NCBI GenBank assembly: GCA_903916165.1
Contig: CAIWVR010000193.1
Span: 1-7,304 of the forward strand
Direction of reading: 5' to 3'
Source of the DNA: an uncultured Hyphomicrobiales bacterium
GTDB lineage: Bacteria > Pseudomonadota > Alphaproteobacteria > Rhizobiales > Beijerinckiaceae
DNA length: 7,304 bases
Shown here: positions 5,078 through 7,304 of the stretch, one piece after another
How positions within the stretch are numbered: the first letter of the stretch is position 1
Layout: every line of letters starts with the position of its first letter
Translations under genes and position numbers: made by a program
Notes under the pieces: model-generated
Told to the model about the DNA's origin: nothing
Database searches by the model: none
Seen by the model: only the letters and a program-made list of their open reading frames with translations

Positions 5078-5962
5078 TCAGAAAAAGCCGACCGGGAAAT
5101 ATTTCAGATAGAGATCGGCATAGACGCCCCGCTGGTGGAGTTGTTTCAGGCCATATTCCAGGAGCCTGCGCAGGTCGCCATTGCCCTTGCGCAGCGCGAT
5201 GCCGATACCTTCGCCAAAATAGCGCTCGCTCAGGAAGGGCCCGCCGCGAAAGGCGCAGCACCCGCCCGCATCCGTTCCGTTGAGCCACAGCGCCAGCGAC
5301 ACGCCGTCCCCGAACAGCAGGCGAATCTCGCCCGCCTTCAGCGCCGCGCGCGCGGCATTGGCCGTCTCGAAGGTCCTGATGTCCGCGCCGCCAAACAGGT
5401 CGCGCAGAAAGGCCTCATGCGCCGTGCCTGCCTGCACGCCCACGATTTTGCCACGCAGCGTCTCGGGACGCACATCGTCGAGCTCCGTCGCGTCGCGGGC
5501 GGAGACGAAGCGGCCCGGCGTCCGGTAATAGGGCGCGGTGAAGTCGATCTCGGCGCGCCGCTCCGGCGTGCTCGCCATGGAGGCGATGACGGCGTCCGCA
5601 CGATTGTCGGTGAGCGCGGGCACAAGCGTGTCCCAGCGGCGTGGCTGTATGGTGCAGCTGATCTTCAGTTCCTCGCACAGCGCGCGCGCCAGTTCGACAT
5701 TGAAGCCGGTCAGCGAGCCGTCCGGCAGGGCGAAATTGAAGGGCGGGTAATCGTCTTCTGTCACGAAGCGGATGACGCGCGGGGCGGGCACCACTGGCCT
5801 CTCGATGCGTCGCTGCGGATCCCACAAGCTTGGAATGGTGGATTGCTGCGCCAGTGCGATGTGACCCATAACAGGCAATAAAGCCAGGACTTGACAGATT
5901 AAAACCCATTTCGGGTAATGTCCGGAGCGCGGTGCGTGCGTGGTGTGTCGGGGCGTGTTCAT
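5078..5962 (-). CDS. Periplasmic amino-acid-type (family 3) solute-binding protein
   Basis: The precursor has 294 residues. Residues 19-38 (WVLICQVLALLPVMGHIALA) form the core of a signal peptide with probable cleavage at ALA-QQ (38/39). A linker of about 20 residues precedes the mature fold, which starts IRFVTEDDYPPFNFALPDGS (64-83), the usual opening of family 3 binding proteins. Further marks are GFNVELARALCEEL (86-99), IASMASTPERRAEIDFTAPY (126-145), with arginines 135/136 where the ligand carboxylate is usually held, and LLFGDGVSLALWL (215-227), with D219 placed to bind the amino group. No permease or ATPase gene lies nearby, so it may be an orphan receptor or serve a transporter encoded elsewhere. 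C235-C236 are an unusual adjacent pair. The start at 5962-5960 follows GCAGGG at short spacing. The N-terminal region before the hydrophobic core is long, about 18 residues. Confidence 0.9.
   Translation of the reverse strand: MNTPRHTTHAPRSGHYPKWVLICQVLALLPVMGHIALAQQSTIPSLWDPQRRIERPVVPAPRVIRFVTEDDYPPFNFALPDGSLTGFNVELARALCEELKISCTIQPRRWDTLVPALTDNRADAVIASMASTPERRAEIDFTAPYYRTPGRFVSARDATELDDVRPETLRGKIVGVQAGTAHEAFLRDLFGGADIRTFETANAARAALKAGEIRLLFGDGVSLALWLNGTDAGGCCAFRGGPFLSERYFGEGIGIALRKGNGDLRRLLEYGLKQLHQRGVYADLYLKYFPVGFF
5891..5919 (+). promoter_or_regulatory. Candidate sigma-70 promoter for the glycosyltransferase, inside the solute-binding protein gene
   Basis: TTGACA (5891-5896, full -35 match) is followed after 17 bases by GGTAAT (5914-5919, four of six to a -10). 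Transcription would begin near 5926, 35 to 47 bases before the possible ATGs of the glycosyltransferase. The whole element lies within the signal-peptide codons of the opposing gene. The -35 match and spacing are good, the -10 moderate. Confidence 0.5.
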
Positions 5963-7304
5963 GATCCCTGCGATGTCAGCCGAACTTTCAGTGTCGAACG
6001 CATTGAAGCGCGACAGCCCCTCAACGCGCAAGCGTCCAGAATCCTTGCAGTTTTTGGCCGGCCATGTACAGGACGCCATTCTCGACAATTCTGTCCGGCG
6101 GGCGGCCTTGATCGGGGTTTGCCCCCATGAGGTCCTGCTGGCGGAGGGCTGCGTTGGCGAGACAGATTATTATAGCTGGCTCGCGGCACATCTGGACACT
6201 GCCTTTCTCTCGTCCGATCACGTCTTGGCAGATGATGTCAACTGGCGGGCGGCGTTGCGCACGGGCGTCGCCCGACTCGCCGATGGCCGCTGGCTGCTGG
6301 CCCCGCGCGGTGCCGAGAGCGTGGCGCTGTTGTTGCGGATCATGCCAGAACAGGCCGGGTGGCGTCTGGCGCTTGCGACGCCTTCGTATGTCGAGCGTTT
6401 GGTGGTCGCGCAATTTGCGCCCGAGATCGCCGCCGATGCGTCCGAGGCACTGGTGCGTTCGCGCGCCGATCTCTGCGCGCGGCAGGGTGGGGCGCGCGCG
6501 CATGCTGCCTTGGCGCTGGCGCTGTTGGTCCTGCTGCCGCTCGAACTGGTTCATGGCTTTCACGCCTGGGCTGTGGTCTTGCTCGTTCTTGCGCTGACGA
6601 TGTGCGTCGCGGTGCTGGTGCGCATTCTGGCGACCGTGATGTCGCTTGTGCCAGAACGGCTTCCCCCGAGCCTGCCTGACGCAGCCCTGCCGACCTATAC
6701 GGTCCTCGTGGCGCTTTATCGGGAGACGGAGGTCGCTGCGCAATTGGTGACGGCGATGGCGGCGCTCGATTATCCAGCCGCAAAACTCGAGGTCATCTAT
6801 CTGGTGGAGGCCGATGACACGGCGACCTGGCGCGCGCTTGTCGCACAGGCTCTCCCCCCGCATCACCGGATCGTCAAGGTGCCCGACGGCGCGCCGCGCA
6901 CCAAGCCGCGGGCACTGAACGTCGGCCTGATGGTCGCCCGTGGCGCGCATCTCGTGATTTATGATGCCGAGGATCGGCCTGACCCCGATCAGTTACGCAA
7001 GGCGGCGGCACGCTTTCACGCTGGATCTCCGAAACTCGCTGTGCTGCAGGCGCATCTTCGTATCGAAAACGCGGGCGACAGCTGGCTGACGCGCCTGTTT
7101 GCGCTGGACTATGCCGCGCAATTCGAGACTCTTCTGCCCGGACTGGCGCGGCTCGGCCTGGCGTTGCCGCTGGGCGGCACGTCCAACCATTTCAGGACGG
7201 AGATCCTGCGCGAGGCCGGCGGCTGGGATGCGTGGAATGTTACTGAAGATGCCGATCTCGGCCTGCGTCTCGCGCGTCTTGGCTACCGCTGCGAGACGCT
7301 GCGC
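5961..7304 (+). CDS. Membrane glycosyltransferase family 2 (cellulose-synthase-like) with GspE-type N-terminal domain, C-terminus outside the window
   Basis: The frame stays open from 5961 to the right edge (448 codons). Numbered from 5961, residues 58-76 (VLLAEGCVGETDYYSWLAA) resemble the small N-terminal domain of GspE/MshE-type ATPases. Two membrane spans follow at about 178-199 and 202-226. The catalytic GT2 domain begins at YTVLVALYRE (246-255). It carries VEADD (282-286), the metal-binding DAED (335-338), GGTSNHFR (405-412) and the TED general-base motif (428-430) within GGWDAWNVTEDADLGLRLAR. The product-gating QxxRW motif would lie beyond the window. This layout matches rhizobial XagB-like enzymes that make or export a surface polysaccharide; the polymer is unknown. 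Two in-frame ATGs are possible: 5961, with a weak GGGG at 5950-5953, and 5973, with no ribosome binding site. The start at 5961 overlaps the opposing start codon by two bases. Confidence 0.88.
   Translation, partial: MIPAMSAELSVSNALKRDSPSTRKRPESLQFLAGHVQDAILDNSVRRAALIGVCPHEVLLAEGCVGETDYYSWLAAHLDTAFLSSDHVLADDVNWRAALRTGVARLADGRWLLAPRGAESVALLLRIMPEQAGWRLALATPSYVERLVVAQFAPEIAADASEALVRSRADLCARQGGARAHAALALALLVLLPLELVHGFHAWAVVLLVLALTMCVAVLVRILATVMSLVPERLPPSLPDAALPTYTVLVALYRETEVAAQLVTAMAALDYPAAKLEVIYLVEADDTATWRALVAQALPPHHRIVKVPDGAPRTKPRALNVGLMVARGAHLVIYDAEDRPDPDQLRKAAARFHAGSPKLAVLQAHLRIENAGDSWLTRLFALDYAAQFETLLPGLARLGLALPLGGTSNHFRTEILREAGGWDAWNVTEDADLGLRLARLGYRCETLR

Noticed and set aside
5135..5881. 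Plus-strand ORF of 248 codons across the solute-binding protein gene
   Set aside because: It is the shadow of the minus-strand gene, which has a clear signal peptide and family motifs. The antisense product is rich in A, R and Q and has no recognisable fold.
6021..6950. Minus-strand ORF of 309 codons opposite the GT2 gene
   Set aside because: It is an arginine-, glutamine- and histidine-rich shadow of the GT2 reading frame, which carries the DAED and TED motifs.

Overview
The window looks like chromosomal DNA of an alphaproteobacterium, most likely from the Hyphomicrobiales/Rhizobiales. The evidence is high GC with strong G/C preference at third codon positions, a SCO copper protein preceded by a small membrane protein, and a family 2 glycosyltransferase with a GspE-type N-terminal domain, a layout I associate with that order. 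This is inference from gene content and codon style, not from a database match.

Layout, left to right. Positions 1-75 (minus) hold the first 25 codons of a [2Fe-2S] subunit of a molybdenum hydroxylase, with a dyad (97-113) over its probable -10 region. A 2H-phosphoesterase (2'-5' RNA ligase family) follows at 220-771. Positions 772-1326 have no intact gene, but two coding-like pieces in different frames suggest a decayed gene. An unrecognised 97-residue protein lies at 1327-1620, and a putative glycosyltransferase-like protein at 1805-2683. A tRNA-Gly(CCC) is on the minus strand at 2733-2806.

After a structured, hairpin-rich spacer comes a 400-residue major facilitator transporter (3048-4250). 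A 60-residue single-span membrane protein (4284-4466) and a SCO1/SenC protein (4483-5073) form a compact pair. A periplasmic family 3 solute-binding protein is convergent to SCO, with only four bases between the stop codons (minus, 5078-5962). Divergent from it is a membrane glycosyltransferase of the cellulose-synthase-like type, which runs off the right edge (5961-7304).

How they work together: only the 60-residue protein and SCO look like an operon, presumably serving copper delivery to cytochrome oxidase. The solute-binding protein and the glycosyltransferase share a divergent start region with essentially no intergenic DNA. The rest looks like independent single genes. I see no insertion sequence, CRISPR array, toxin-antitoxin pair or phage module, and no clear sign of a new multi-gene system. 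The most interesting points are the overlapping divergent starts, a 15-bp hairpin that pairs fully only as plus-strand RNA, the decayed region after the 2H gene, and two proteins I cannot place firmly in a family.
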